37,408 bases of DNA from Nocardioides acrostichi (GTDB lineage Bacteria; Actinomycetota; Actinomycetes; Propionibacteriales; Nocardioidaceae), in NCBI RefSeq assembly GCF_015319165.1, contig NZ_JADIVZ010000018.1, forward strand, positions 1-37,408, read 5' to 3'. The notes beneath the pieces were generated by a model that saw nothing but the letters and a program-made list of their open reading frames with translations, was not told the origin of the DNA and searched no databases. A program made the translations under genes and the position numbers. Shown here in pieces: positions 23,864 through 31,165 of this stretch (within the stretch, counting starts at the first letter, position 1; each line of letters begins with the position of its first letter).

Positions 23864-24753
23864 GCGCGAGCCTCTCGCCGGACGACGAGCACCTCGCGCC
23901 ACGCGTACCGCACCTCGAACAGCACGAAGGCCAGCAGCAGCAGGGCCCACAGCCAGGTAACCTCGCGCGAGGAGCGAGCCTCGGGCAGGTCGGCGTACGC
24001 CTGGGCGCGAAGCTCGCGGGCGAGGGTGTCGACGTCGGTGGCCTGCCGACCGGTGGCGCGCACGCGCACCATCGGCACGTCGAGCTGTCTGGCCACGGTC
24101 TCCAGGTTGCCGAAGTCGGCCTTCGAGACGGCCGGCTCGCCGGTGGTCGGGTCGATGAGCGGCTGCACCTCACCGGTGATCGGCATCGTGCTGCCCTCGG
24201 CCGTGCCGACGCCGAGCACGAGCCCGGCGTCCCGCGAGTCGCGCAGCGAGTTCCACCCGGCCTCGGCGACGTCGGCGGTGTCCTCACCGTCGCCGACGAG
24301 CACGACGGCGGCGCGGCGCCGCTCAGCGCCGGAGTCCTGCGCATCGGCGATCTCGAGCGCGCCCTGCACGAAGGGCAGCGGTCGGGAGAGGCTCGAGCCG
24401 ACCGTCGTCGTGGGCGGCTCGGTGGTGATCGCGTCGAGGCGGTCGCGCAGCAGCGCGCGGTCGCTGGTGAACGGCACCACGACTTCGGCCTTCGCCCCGA
24501 ACGTCACCAGCGACACCTCGGCCTCGGGCAGTGCGTCGAGCAGCCTCTGCACGGTCTGTTCGGCTACATCGAGCCGCGACTCATCCCCCGACCCCGGCAC
24601 GCCCGACCCATCGGTGGCGTCCATCGAGGTGGTGCGGTCCAGTGCCACCACCAGCTCCAACGGCGGCACCCCCGGGTCGTCCACCCCCGGTCGGTTGCCG
24701 ACTCCGAGCAGGATCATCAGCAACACAACGGCAATCCCAACCCGCCGCAGCAC
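23860..24753 (-). CDS. VWA-domain membrane protein (BatB-like)
   Basis: This is a protein of about 297 aa with an N-terminal membrane helix (residues 6-20), a von Willebrand factor A domain and a C-terminal membrane helix (about 272-285). The MIDAS motif is D39-R-T41-T-S43 in VVALDRTTSMDATD. LVTFGAKAEVVVPF and VVLVGDGEDT supply further metal-site segments. The start is ambiguous. GTG 24753 is adjacent to a repeat element, while GTG 24804 would translate the repeat itself as RGFDALVARAPRGSTT. I prefer the former because the hydrophobic segment starts there. It probably works with the upstream VWA protein and the MoxR ATPase in metal insertion, protein maturation or envelope stress (family knowledge, not shown here). 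Confidence 0.8.
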   Translation of the reverse strand: MLRRVGIAVVLLMILLGVGNRPGVDDPGVPPLELVVALDRTTSMDATDGSGVPGSGDESRLDVAEQTVQRLLDALPEAEVSLVTFGAKAEVVVPFTSDRALLRDRLDAITTEPPTTTVGSSLSRPLPFVQGALEIADAQDSGAERRRAAVVLVGDGEDTADVAEAGWNSLRDSRDAGLVLGVGTAEGSTMPITGEVQPLIDPTTGEPAVSKADFGNLETVARQLDVPMVRVRATGRQATDVDTLARELRAQAYADLPEARSSREVTWLWALLLLAFVLFEVRYAWREVLVVRREARA

Positions 24754-24800
24754 GGTGGTTGAGCCGCGAGGAGCTCTAGCGACGAGCGCGTCGAAACCCC
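24754..24800. repeat. GTTGAGCC-type interspersed repeat
   Basis: Begins GGTGGTTGAGCCGCGAGGAG and ends GACGAGCGCGTCGAAACCCC. It abuts the preferred start codon of the downstream VWA gene, whose frame is open through the element. Confidence 0.85.
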
Positions 24801-24850
24801 TCACGAAGCCCCACTTCCAGCGCCAGTGGTGCGTCGCACATCACCCTCCG

Positions 24851-24895
24851 CTGGTTGAGCCGCGAGGAGCCCCAACGACAAGCGCGCCGAAACCC
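24851..24895. repeat. GTTGAGCC-type interspersed repeat
   Basis: Begins CTGGTTGAGCCGCGAGGAGC and ends AAGCGCGCCGAAACC. Differs from the neighbouring copies at a few positions. Confidence 0.85.
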
Positions 24896-24913
24896 CGTGA
24901 CCCGGAATGCCCC

Positions 24914-24958
24914 CTGGTCGAGCCGCGAGGAGCCCCAGCGACGAGCGCGTCGAAACCC
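24914..24958. repeat. GTTGAGCC-type interspersed repeat
   Basis: Begins CTGGTCGAGCCGCGAGGAGC and ends GAGCGCGTCGAAACCCC. It starts 63 bp after the previous copy in the same orientation, making a loose tandem cluster in the 226-bp gap between the two VWA genes. Confidence 0.85.
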
Positions 24959-24979
24959 CGTGAGCCGAGAAGCAATCCC

Positions 24980-26026
24980 TCACGAAGTACCACCCCGCAC
25001 GCGTCGCCGCCGAAAGGCGTCCAACAGCCCGCCCAAGGCGGCGACCACCACCACGAGCCCCAAGAGCACACCACCAGCCGCCACCACAAGAACGCCGATC
25101 CCCGGGTCGTCCACCGAGGTGGTGCGCGTGGGCCGGTCGATCCGGCTCTGCTCGAGTTGATCGATGCCCCGCACGATCCGCTGGGCGGTGCCGTCGCCGT
25201 CCAGGTTCTCGAGCTCTCCACCGGTCGAGCTCACCGCCGAGCGGAAGTCCTGCTCCCGCGTGCTGGCCTGCGCGGTGTCGAGCGTGGGGGCGCCGATGCC
25301 GTAGACCCGCACGTCGAGCTTGTCGACGAACTGCGATGCCTGGGCGAGTGAGTAGACGCCGCTGCCGTTGGGGTCGTTGTCGCTGGAGAGGATCACGGCC
25401 CGGCTGCGGTCGGGGTCGTCCCCCATGCGCCGGGCGCACGAGACCAGCCCGTCACCGATGAGGCTGGACTCGCCGTCCTTGAGCTGCACGCCGGTGAAGT
25501 AGTCGTCGTTGCTCTTCGCGAAGGCACGGTCGGCCTCGCGCAGGCGCTGTTTGACGTAGGAGATGTCGTCGGTGAGCGGGAAGATCGTCACCGCCGACCC
25601 GCTGAAGAGAGTCAGTCCGACTCGATCCCCGGGTAGGTCGCCGACGATCTTCTGGACGGCCGACACGACCGCCTGATTGTACGGGTCCATCGAGGCCGAG
25701 GCGTCGAGGCAGAGCATGAGGTCGCGGGTCTGCCCGTCGAGGCTCTCCGTCTCGGTGCGCTGAGGCCTGGCCACCAGCAGCGCGGCACCGGCCAGCATCA
25801 CGATCGCAGCGACCAGGCTGCCCCACGCCTGGATGCGGCGTCGTCGCAGCAGCGTGCGGTAGCGGGGCAGCCGTCGCATCCGTGCGGCCAGCACGAGCAG
25901 CCCTGACGGTGTCTCGGCCCGCCGCGCCACCCACCACCACCGCGCCACCAACGCGAGGACGACCACCGCGACGACCGGCAGCACCCACGGCCACCGCAGA
26001 TCGAGGTGCGGGATGAGATCGACCAT
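24980..26026 (-). CDS. VWA-domain membrane protein (BatA-like)
   Basis: This 348-aa protein has an N-terminal membrane helix (about 14-30), a second one (about 68-86), a von Willebrand factor A domain and a C-terminal helix (about 312-332) with an Arg-rich tail. The MIDAS motif is D108-A-S110-A-S112 in LMLCLDASASMDPYN. DRVGLTLFSGSAVTIFPLTD and RAVILSSDNDPNG are the next metal-site segments. The ATG at 26026 shares its A with the stop of the preceding gene (TGATG), so coupling is tight. Family knowledge links such proteins to MoxR ATPases as partners in maturation of metal-containing or envelope complexes. Confidence 0.88.
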   Translation of the reverse strand: MVDLIPHLDLRWPWVLPVVAVVVLALVARWWWVARRAETPSGLLVLAARMRRLPRYRTLLRRRRIQAWGSLVAAIVMLAGAALLVARPQRTETESLDGQTRDLMLCLDASASMDPYNQAVVSAVQKIVGDLPGDRVGLTLFSGSAVTIFPLTDDISYVKQRLREADRAFAKSNDDYFTGVQLKDGESSLIGDGLVSCARRMGDDPDRSRAVILSSDNDPNGSGVYSLAQASQFVDKLDVRVYGIGAPTLDTAQASTREQDFRSAVSSTGGELENLDGDGTAQRIVRGIDQLEQSRIDRPTRTTSVDDPGIGVLVVAAGGVLLGLVVVVAALGGLLDAFRRRRVRGGTS

Positions 26027-26733
26027 CACGCCCACCCCCGCACGATCTCCCGTGCCCGGGCCAGCGCGTCTGCGAATCGCTCCTCGGCGACCGCATCCGA
26101 CACCCCGAACTCGGGCGGATACACGAGCTCCACGAGCTCGGCCAGACCCGCGCCCCCACCGCTGACCGAGTCGCCGGACGCCGGACGCGAAGGCCTCCCA
26201 CCGGTGGTTGAGCCGGTCGAGCCGCTAGGCGAGACCTCCCCACCGGTGGTTGAGCCGGTCGAGCCGCCAGGCGAGACCTCCCCACCGGTGGTTGAGCCGG
26301 GCGAGCCGCTAGGCGAGACCTCCCCACCGGTGGTTGAGCCGGTCGAGCCGCTAGGCGAGACCGTGTCGAAACCCCCCACACCCTCCGAGCGCCCGCGCTC
26401 CCACGCCCGCAGATCACTCAGCGTCATGGTGCCGGCCGGAATCCCCGTCACCTCGGACGCACCGGCCCGCACGCAACTGCTGATTCGCTGGTGACCGACC
26501 CGTGCGGGCACCCGCCCAGCGGCCACATCGGCCTCGATGGCGTCCAGTTCGGCGAGCAGGGCCTTGCGCGGGCTCCGCGGCTTGGGTGCGCGCGTGAACC
26601 ACAGCACCGCCACCACATAGAGCACTACGAACGCGACCAGTCCCCCGGCCACCCACCACCAGAGGTGGGAGTACGCCGCCGGCCCTTGCAGCTCGACGGG
26701 CAGATCCGCACGCACCTCACTGCCGCCGAGCAT
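26026..26733 (-). CDS. DUF4381-like membrane protein with in-frame repeat array
   Basis: This 235-aa protein has one membrane helix (HLWWWVAGGLVAFVVLYVVA, about 23-42), a helical domain (KALLAELDAIEADVAAGRVP) and a C-terminal helical segment (GLAELVELVYPPEFGVSDAV). It occupies the position of DUF4381-type proteins between DUF58 and VWA genes. Between the two conserved parts lies a low-complexity linker with a 14-residue repeat of the form GEVSPSGSTGSTTG, four times (about residues 120-178). The linker is encoded by an interspersed DNA repeat that has expanded in frame. The start overlaps the DUF58 gene by 17 bp and the stop overlaps the next start (TGATG). Confidence 0.78.
   Translation of the reverse strand: MLGGSEVRADLPVELQGPAAYSHLWWWVAGGLVAFVVLYVVAVLWFTRAPKPRSPRKALLAELDAIEADVAAGRVPARVGHQRISSCVRAGASEVTGIPAGTMTLSDLRAWERGRSEGVGGFDTVSPSGSTGSTTGGEVSPSGSPGSTTGGEVSPGGSTGSTTGGEVSPSGSTGSTTGGRPSRPASGDSVSGGGAGLAELVELVYPPEFGVSDAVAEERFADALARAREIVRGWA
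26198..26381. repeat. Intragenic 42-bp tandem array, four copies
   Basis: Units beginning CCACCGGTGGTTGAGCC start at 26198, 26240, 26282 and 26324, a period of exactly 42 bp (14 codons). The last unit continues into GTGTCGAAACC, the end of the dispersed GTTGAGCC-type repeat. This shows that the array derives from that element. Units differ by one or two bases. Confidence 0.92.
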
Positions 26734-27616
26734 GGCGATGCCTCTCCAACAGTTCGACGACGGCCGGCAGCGCCGCGTCGGCGCTGATCACGTGCCGGTG
26801 CACGACGCCCGAGCGGTTCATCAGCGAGGCGAAGGCGCTCAACCGGTCGGCGTCCGATCGCGCCAGCTCGGCGGTGAGCAGCGCGTCGCCCCTCGCCCAC
26901 GGCGGCAGCCCGTGCGCGGTGTCGAGGTCGTAGCCACCCGCCCCCGAGGCGTCGGAACCGCCCGGATCGGCGTCTCCGACGCTGACCACCAGCACCTCGT
27001 GCTGCTGCCGCAACCGCCGCAGCAGGCGCACCACCTCGTCGCGGTGGTCATCGAGATCGGGCAGCCCGCAGACCAGCAGCATGATTCCGCGCCCCCGCAC
27101 GGTCCGGGCGAAGCGGCCGAGCAGCCCGGGCAGGTCGTCGTCGGCCGCCTCGAGGCCGCTGGCGTCGTCGACGGCGGTGAGGCAGCGCTCGAGGTGCAGC
27201 TCACCGGTCGTCGCCGGCAGCAGGTGCGACCCGCCCGCGTCGCCGTAGGCGCACCCGACCCGGTCACCGTTGCTCGCGGCCACCCATCCGACGATGCCCG
27301 CCACGAGCAGCGCGAGCTCGGTCTTGGACGACGCCGTGTCGGCCGCGGCGGCCATCTCACGCCCGGTAGGCATCACCAGCCAGACCGTGTGCCGCCGCTC
27401 AGCGACGTAGCGGCGCACCAGCGGCTCGCGGCTGCGCGCGGTCGCCTTCCAGTCGATGTCCTTCACGTCGTCGCCGCGCACGTACTCGCGCAGGTCGTTG
27501 AAGTCGAGCCCCCGACCGGTCTGCACGGCCGCGTACTGGCCTTCGAGCAGCCCCAGCACCCGCCGATGGCTCACCAGAGCCAGCCGGGCGCGGACGCGGG
27601 TGACGTGTCCTGCCAT
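26717..27616 (-). CDS. DUF58 domain protein
   Basis: This 299-aa protein carries the DUF58 signature: GRGLDFNDLREYVRGDDVKD (35-54) followed by IDWKATARSREPLVRRYVAE. The rest has a VWA-like alpha/beta fold (TVWLVMPTGREMAAAADTAS, MLLVCGLPDLDDHRDEVVRL). Proteins of this type are standard partners of MoxR ATPases, usually encoded immediately downstream of moxR. Here the neighbour upstream is fcl, 72 bp away, and moxR lies 2.2 kb further upstream. It overlaps the next gene by 17 bp. Confidence 0.9.
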   Translation of the reverse strand: MAGHVTRVRARLALVSHRRVLGLLEGQYAAVQTGRGLDFNDLREYVRGDDVKDIDWKATARSREPLVRRYVAERRHTVWLVMPTGREMAAAADTASSKTELALLVAGIVGWVAASNGDRVGCAYGDAGGSHLLPATTGELHLERCLTAVDDASGLEAADDDLPGLLGRFARTVRGRGIMLLVCGLPDLDDHRDEVVRLLRRLRQQHEVLVVSVGDADPGGSDASGAGGYDLDTAHGLPPWARGDALLTAELARSDADRLSAFASLMNRSGVVHRHVISADAALPAVVELLERHRHARRQ

Positions 27617-27688
27617 GGCTGACTTCCTCCCGAGAACGGTCAGTGAGAATCAGGCTAGGAGGCGTCGCCGGCTCCCGGCCCGGGGCTC

Positions 27689-28678
27689 TCAGCCGACTTC
27701 GCGCAGGTCGGCGGCGTGCTCGCGGTACCAGGCCAGGGTCGACGTCAGCCCTTCTCGCATAGCGATCTTGGCCTCCCAGCCGGCAGCACGGAGCCTGGAG
27801 ACGTCGAGCAGCTTCTGCGGTGTGCCGTCCGGCTTCGTGGTGTCCCAATGGGTCTGACCCTGAAAGCCCGTCACCTCGGCGATGGTCTGAGCGATCTCCT
27901 TGATGGTGGAGTCCCGCCCGGTGCCCACGTTGACCTGCTCTGGCCCGTCGTAGTGCTCCATGAGGTGCAGGCACGCGTCCGCCATGTCGTCGACATGCAG
28001 GAACTCACGCCGTGGCGAACCCGTGCCCCAGTTGGTCACCGAGTCCAGCCCTTCGCGCACGGCTTCGTCGTAGCGGCGGATGAGCGCCGGTAGCACGTGA
28101 CTGCCCGTGGGCGAGAAGTTGTCGCCCGGGCCGTAGAGGTTCGTGGGCATGGCCGAGATCCACGGCAAGCCGTACTGCCGCCGCACCGCCTGCACGCCCA
28201 GGATGCCGGCGATCTTGGCGATGGCGTAGGCGTCGTTGGTGGGCTCCAGGTGCCCGGTGAGCAGCGAGTCTTCGGTGATCGGCTGCGGCGCGAGCCGCGG
28301 GTAGATGCACGACGAGCCGAGGAACAACAGTCGTTCGACGCCGACCTGCAGCGCCGCGTCGAGTACGTTGGTCTGGATACGCAGGTTGTCGCTGAGAAAG
28401 TCGACCGGGTAGGTGTTGTTGGCGAGGATCCCGCCGACCTTGGCGGCCGCCAGCACCACGTACTTCGGCCGGGTCTCGGCGAAGAAGTCGAACACCGAGC
28501 CGCGGTCCTTGAGGTCCAGCTCGGACGACGAGCGGCCTACCAGATCGGTGAACCCTGCGCTCTGGAGCCGCCGCCAGATACCCGAGCCGACCAGCCCTCT
28601 GTGACCGGCAACGTAGAACGTGGCGTCTCGATCGAGAGGATGAGGAGCCCAGTCGTCGAGGGTGGCCGCCTCAGACAC
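27689..28678 (-). CDS. fcl: GDP-L-fucose synthase
   Basis: This NADPH-dependent epimerase-reductase converts GDP-4-keto-6-deoxy-mannose to GDP-L-fucose. It is 329 aa with a Rossmann motif GHRGLVG (25-31) and the SDR catalytic Tyr151-xxx-Lys155 in DAYAIAKIAG. Family segments are KVGGILANNTYPVDFLSDNL, FLGSSCIYPRLAPQPITED, LYGPGDNFSPTGSHVLPALI and REFLHVDDMADACLHLME. The GTG start at 28678 overlaps the gmd stop by 8 bp. The N-terminus is about 15 residues longer than in E. coli Fcl. Gene order gmd-fcl is the usual GDP-fucose pair. Confidence 0.95.
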   Translation of the reverse strand: MSEAATLDDWAPHPLDRDATFYVAGHRGLVGSGIWRRLQSAGFTDLVGRSSSELDLKDRGSVFDFFAETRPKYVVLAAAKVGGILANNTYPVDFLSDNLRIQTNVLDAALQVGVERLLFLGSSCIYPRLAPQPITEDSLLTGHLEPTNDAYAIAKIAGILGVQAVRRQYGLPWISAMPTNLYGPGDNFSPTGSHVLPALIRRYDEAVREGLDSVTNWGTGSPRREFLHVDDMADACLHLMEHYDGPEQVNVGTGRDSTIKEIAQTIAEVTGFQGQTHWDTTKPDGTPQKLLDVSRLRAAGWEAKIAMREGLTSTLAWYREHAADLREVG

Positions 28679-29720
28679 CGGTGATCCCCGGCTTGCCCAC
28701 CTGCGGCCAGCCGTCGAGACCGACCTTGTCGTACCAGGGTCGTCCCTCGTGCCCGAGCGCCTCGATGTCGGCGTCGACCATGATGCGCGCCAGCTCGTCG
28801 GTCTGCACCGTGGCCTTCCACCCCAACTGGCGCTCGGCCCTGGAGGCGTCGCCGATGAGGGCGTCGACCTCGGTCGGGCGCAGGTAGCGCTCGTCGAAGC
28901 GCACATGCTTCTCCCAGTCCAGCCCGGCGTGCTCGAAAGCGGTGACGACGAAGTCGCGCACCGTGAAGTTGCCGCCGGTCGCGAGCACGTAGTCGTCTGG
29001 CTCGTCGGCCTGGAGCATGCGCCACATGCCCTCGACGTACTCGGGCGCGTAGCCCCAGTCGCGGATCGCGTCGAGGTTGCCCAGGTACACGTGGTCCTCG
29101 AGGCCGGCCTTGATGCGCGCGACGGCCCGGGTGATCTTGCGGGTCACAAACGTCTCGCCTCGGCGCGGCGACTCGTGGTTGAACAGGATGCCGTTGGTGG
29201 CGAACATCCCGTATCCCTCGCGATAGTTCTTGGTGACCCAGTAGGCGTACACCTTGGCCGCCCCGTAGGGCGAGCGCGGGTAGAACGGCGTTTCCTCGTT
29301 CTGCGGCGGCGGGGTGGCGCCGAACATCTCCGAGCTCGATGCCTGGTAGTAGCGGCACTGGATGCCGGCCATACGCACCGCCTCGAGCAACCGCATCGCT
29401 CCGACACCAGTGGTGTCACCAGTGTGCTCAGGCTCATCGAAGCTGACCCGCACATGCGACTGAGCCGCCAGGTTGTAGACCTCGTCGGGCTGTATCTCGT
29501 TGAGCAGCGTCACCAGTCGGGCGCCGTCGGAGAGATCCCCGTAGTGCAGAAACAACTTCGCGCCGTCGGCGTGCGGATCCTGGTAGAGATGGTCGATCCG
29601 CTGGGTGTTGAACGTAGAGGCCCGCCTGATCAGGCCGTGCACCTCATAACCTTTGCCGAGCAAGAGCTCGGCGAGGTAGGAGCCGTCCTGACCGGTGATT
29701 CCGGTGATCAACGCCTTCAA
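28671..29720 (-). CDS. gmd: GDP-mannose 4,6-dehydratase
   Basis: This enzyme dehydrates GDP-D-mannose to GDP-4-keto-6-deoxymannose, the first step to GDP-L-fucose. It is 349 aa, with GxxGxxG in TGITGQDGSYLAELL (6-20). Further motifs are RRASTFNTQRIDHLY, YNLAAQSHVRVSFDEPEHT, SSSEMFG (128-134), Tyr152-xxx-Lys156 in SPYGAAKVYAYW, and NHESPRRGETFVTRKI. The TTG at 29720 is preferred because GGAG lies 8 nt upstream and the product then begins exactly at the Rossmann strand. An ATG at 29759 would add 13 unconserved residues. The gene is translationally coupled to fcl. Confidence 0.95.
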   Translation of the reverse strand: MKALITGITGQDGSYLAELLLGKGYEVHGLIRRASTFNTQRIDHLYQDPHADGAKLFLHYGDLSDGARLVTLLNEIQPDEVYNLAAQSHVRVSFDEPEHTGDTTGVGAMRLLEAVRMAGIQCRYYQASSSEMFGATPPPQNEETPFYPRSPYGAAKVYAYWVTKNYREGYGMFATNGILFNHESPRRGETFVTRKITRAVARIKAGLEDHVYLGNLDAIRDWGYAPEYVEGMWRMLQADEPDDYVLATGGNFTVRDFVVTAFEHAGLDWEKHVRFDERYLRPTEVDALIGDASRAERQLGWKATVQTDELARIMVDADIEALGHEGRPWYDKVGLDGWPQVGKPGITGV

Positions 29721-29830
29721 CTGGGGTCTCCGTTCTGACCTGTGTCGTGCTGGTGGCATCGGTTAAACCGGCATCCTGCCCGACTTGATGGGTCGATGCG
29801 ACCCGCAGGTGACCTACCTCGCACCACTTG

Positions 29831-30859
29831 CTAGGGAGTCGGGCTCGCAGCGAAGACCGCGTCGATCACGGTCTCGGGCTGCACGCGGTCGGCGAGGGCA
29901 TCGAACGTGAGCCGGATCCGGTGCCGCAGCACCGAGTGCCGCAGTTCGCGCACGTCCTCCGGGATGACGTGGTCGCGGCCGGCCAGCACGGCCAGGGCAC
30001 GCGCAACGGCGAAGAACGCGATCGACCCGCGCGGGCTCGCCCCGGTCTCGACGTAGGCACCGATCTCGGGCCCGACGACCTTCTCGGCATCGCGGGTGGC
30101 GGCGACGAGTTCGACGATGTAGCGCTTCACCGACGCATCGACGTACACCCGCGAGGTGAGCTCTTGTAGGGCAAGCACGTCGGCCGGTTGGATGACTCCA
30201 GAAACCAAAGCGCCGTGCCCTCCCCCACCACCGAGCCTGCCGTCGCCGATACGGTCGAGCATCGCCGTCTCGTCGTCGGGTGAGGGATAGTCGAGCACCT
30301 CCTTGAGCAGAAAGCGGTCCATCTGCGCCTGGGGCAGCACATAAGTGCCCTCGTCGTCGATCGGGTTCTGCGTCGCGAGCACCATGAACGGCCGGGGCAA
30401 AGGGTGCACCTGCCCAGCGATCGAGGTCTGCCGCTCCTGCATCGCCTCGAGCATCGCCGACTGCGTCTTGGCGCTGGCTCGGTTGATCTCGTCGAGCAGC
30501 ACGATGTTGGCGTGCACCGGCCCGAGCTGGGTCTCGAAGACGTGGTGCCGCGGGTCGTAGACCTGCGTCCCGACGATGTCGCTGGGCAGCAGGTCCGGCG
30601 TGCACTGGATGCGGCTGAACTGTGCTGCCACCGCCTTGGCCAGCGTGGACGACGCTAGCGTCTTGGCCAAGCCTGGCACCGACTCCAGCAACACGTGGCC
30701 CTCGGTCATGAGCGCCACCAGCATCGAGGTCAGGAGTCGCCCCTGACCGACCACCTGGCCGCGGAATGCCACCGAGACGGCACGCGTAAGTTCAGCGGCT
30801 TGGTCGAGTTCCTCTGTCGACGGGGGCGACTGCGCGCTCGCAGCATGAGACCCCGTCAT
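29831..30859 (-). CDS. moxR: MoxR-family AAA+ ATPase
   Basis: This 342-aa cytoplasmic AAA+ chaperone-like ATPase has Walker A in LESVPGLAKTL (58-68, the MoxR form without a canonical GKS) and Walker B IVLLDEINRA (119-128). Sensor-type segments ATQNPIDDEGTYVLPQAQMD and RFLLKEVLDYP follow, as does the C-terminal lid ETGASPRGSIAFFAVARALA. MoxR proteins act with DUF58 and VWA proteins encoded in the same operon. Here that operon resumes only after gmd and fcl. moxR is divergent from the sugar-phosphate transferase across 306 bp. Confidence 0.94.
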   Translation of the reverse strand: MTGSHAASAQSPPSTEELDQAAELTRAVSVAFRGQVVGQGRLLTSMLVALMTEGHVLLESVPGLAKTLASSTLAKAVAAQFSRIQCTPDLLPSDIVGTQVYDPRHHVFETQLGPVHANIVLLDEINRASAKTQSAMLEAMQERQTSIAGQVHPLPRPFMVLATQNPIDDEGTYVLPQAQMDRFLLKEVLDYPSPDDETAMLDRIGDGRLGGGGGHGALVSGVIQPADVLALQELTSRVYVDASVKRYIVELVAATRDAEKVVGPEIGAYVETGASPRGSIAFFAVARALAVLAGRDHVIPEDVRELRHSVLRHRIRLTFDALADRVQPETVIDAVFAASPTP

Positions 30860-31165
30860 CGCGTTGCAGGGCTTGTCGAGGTTCGCCTGGCTGGGTGGGC
30901 CCGTCGTCGCCTACTCATGGCCTCCATTGAACATGAGCTCTGAAGCGAGCCGCTCCGGGGCTTGAGCCAGCACCACGTCTAGTCCACCCTTTGCCCACAG
31001 AATGCGCACAGTAAGGGGCTGCGCCCTCTGGCAGGTGCACCCTGTTCTCATTCGCCGTAAGGTGCCGCACGCACTGGTCGAGTGCTCCGGTCGACCGGCG
31101 CCGCCACTGCTCAGCGCCGAGCATCAGCCGAGGAACTCCCTTCAAGCGAGAGTTTTGGAAGCGAC
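30860..31165. other. Divergent intergenic region
   Basis: 306 bp between moxR (leftward) and the sugar-phosphate transferase gene (rightward). It contains the palindrome CCGGTCGACCGG at about 31088-31099 and must carry both promoters. I cannot point to convincing -35/-10 pairs. No gene is seen. Confidence 0.4.

Noticed and set aside
26198..26381. Regular 42-bp array considered as a CRISPR array
   Set aside because: There are no distinct spacers; the whole unit repeats, it is in frame with the gene, and no cas genes are present.
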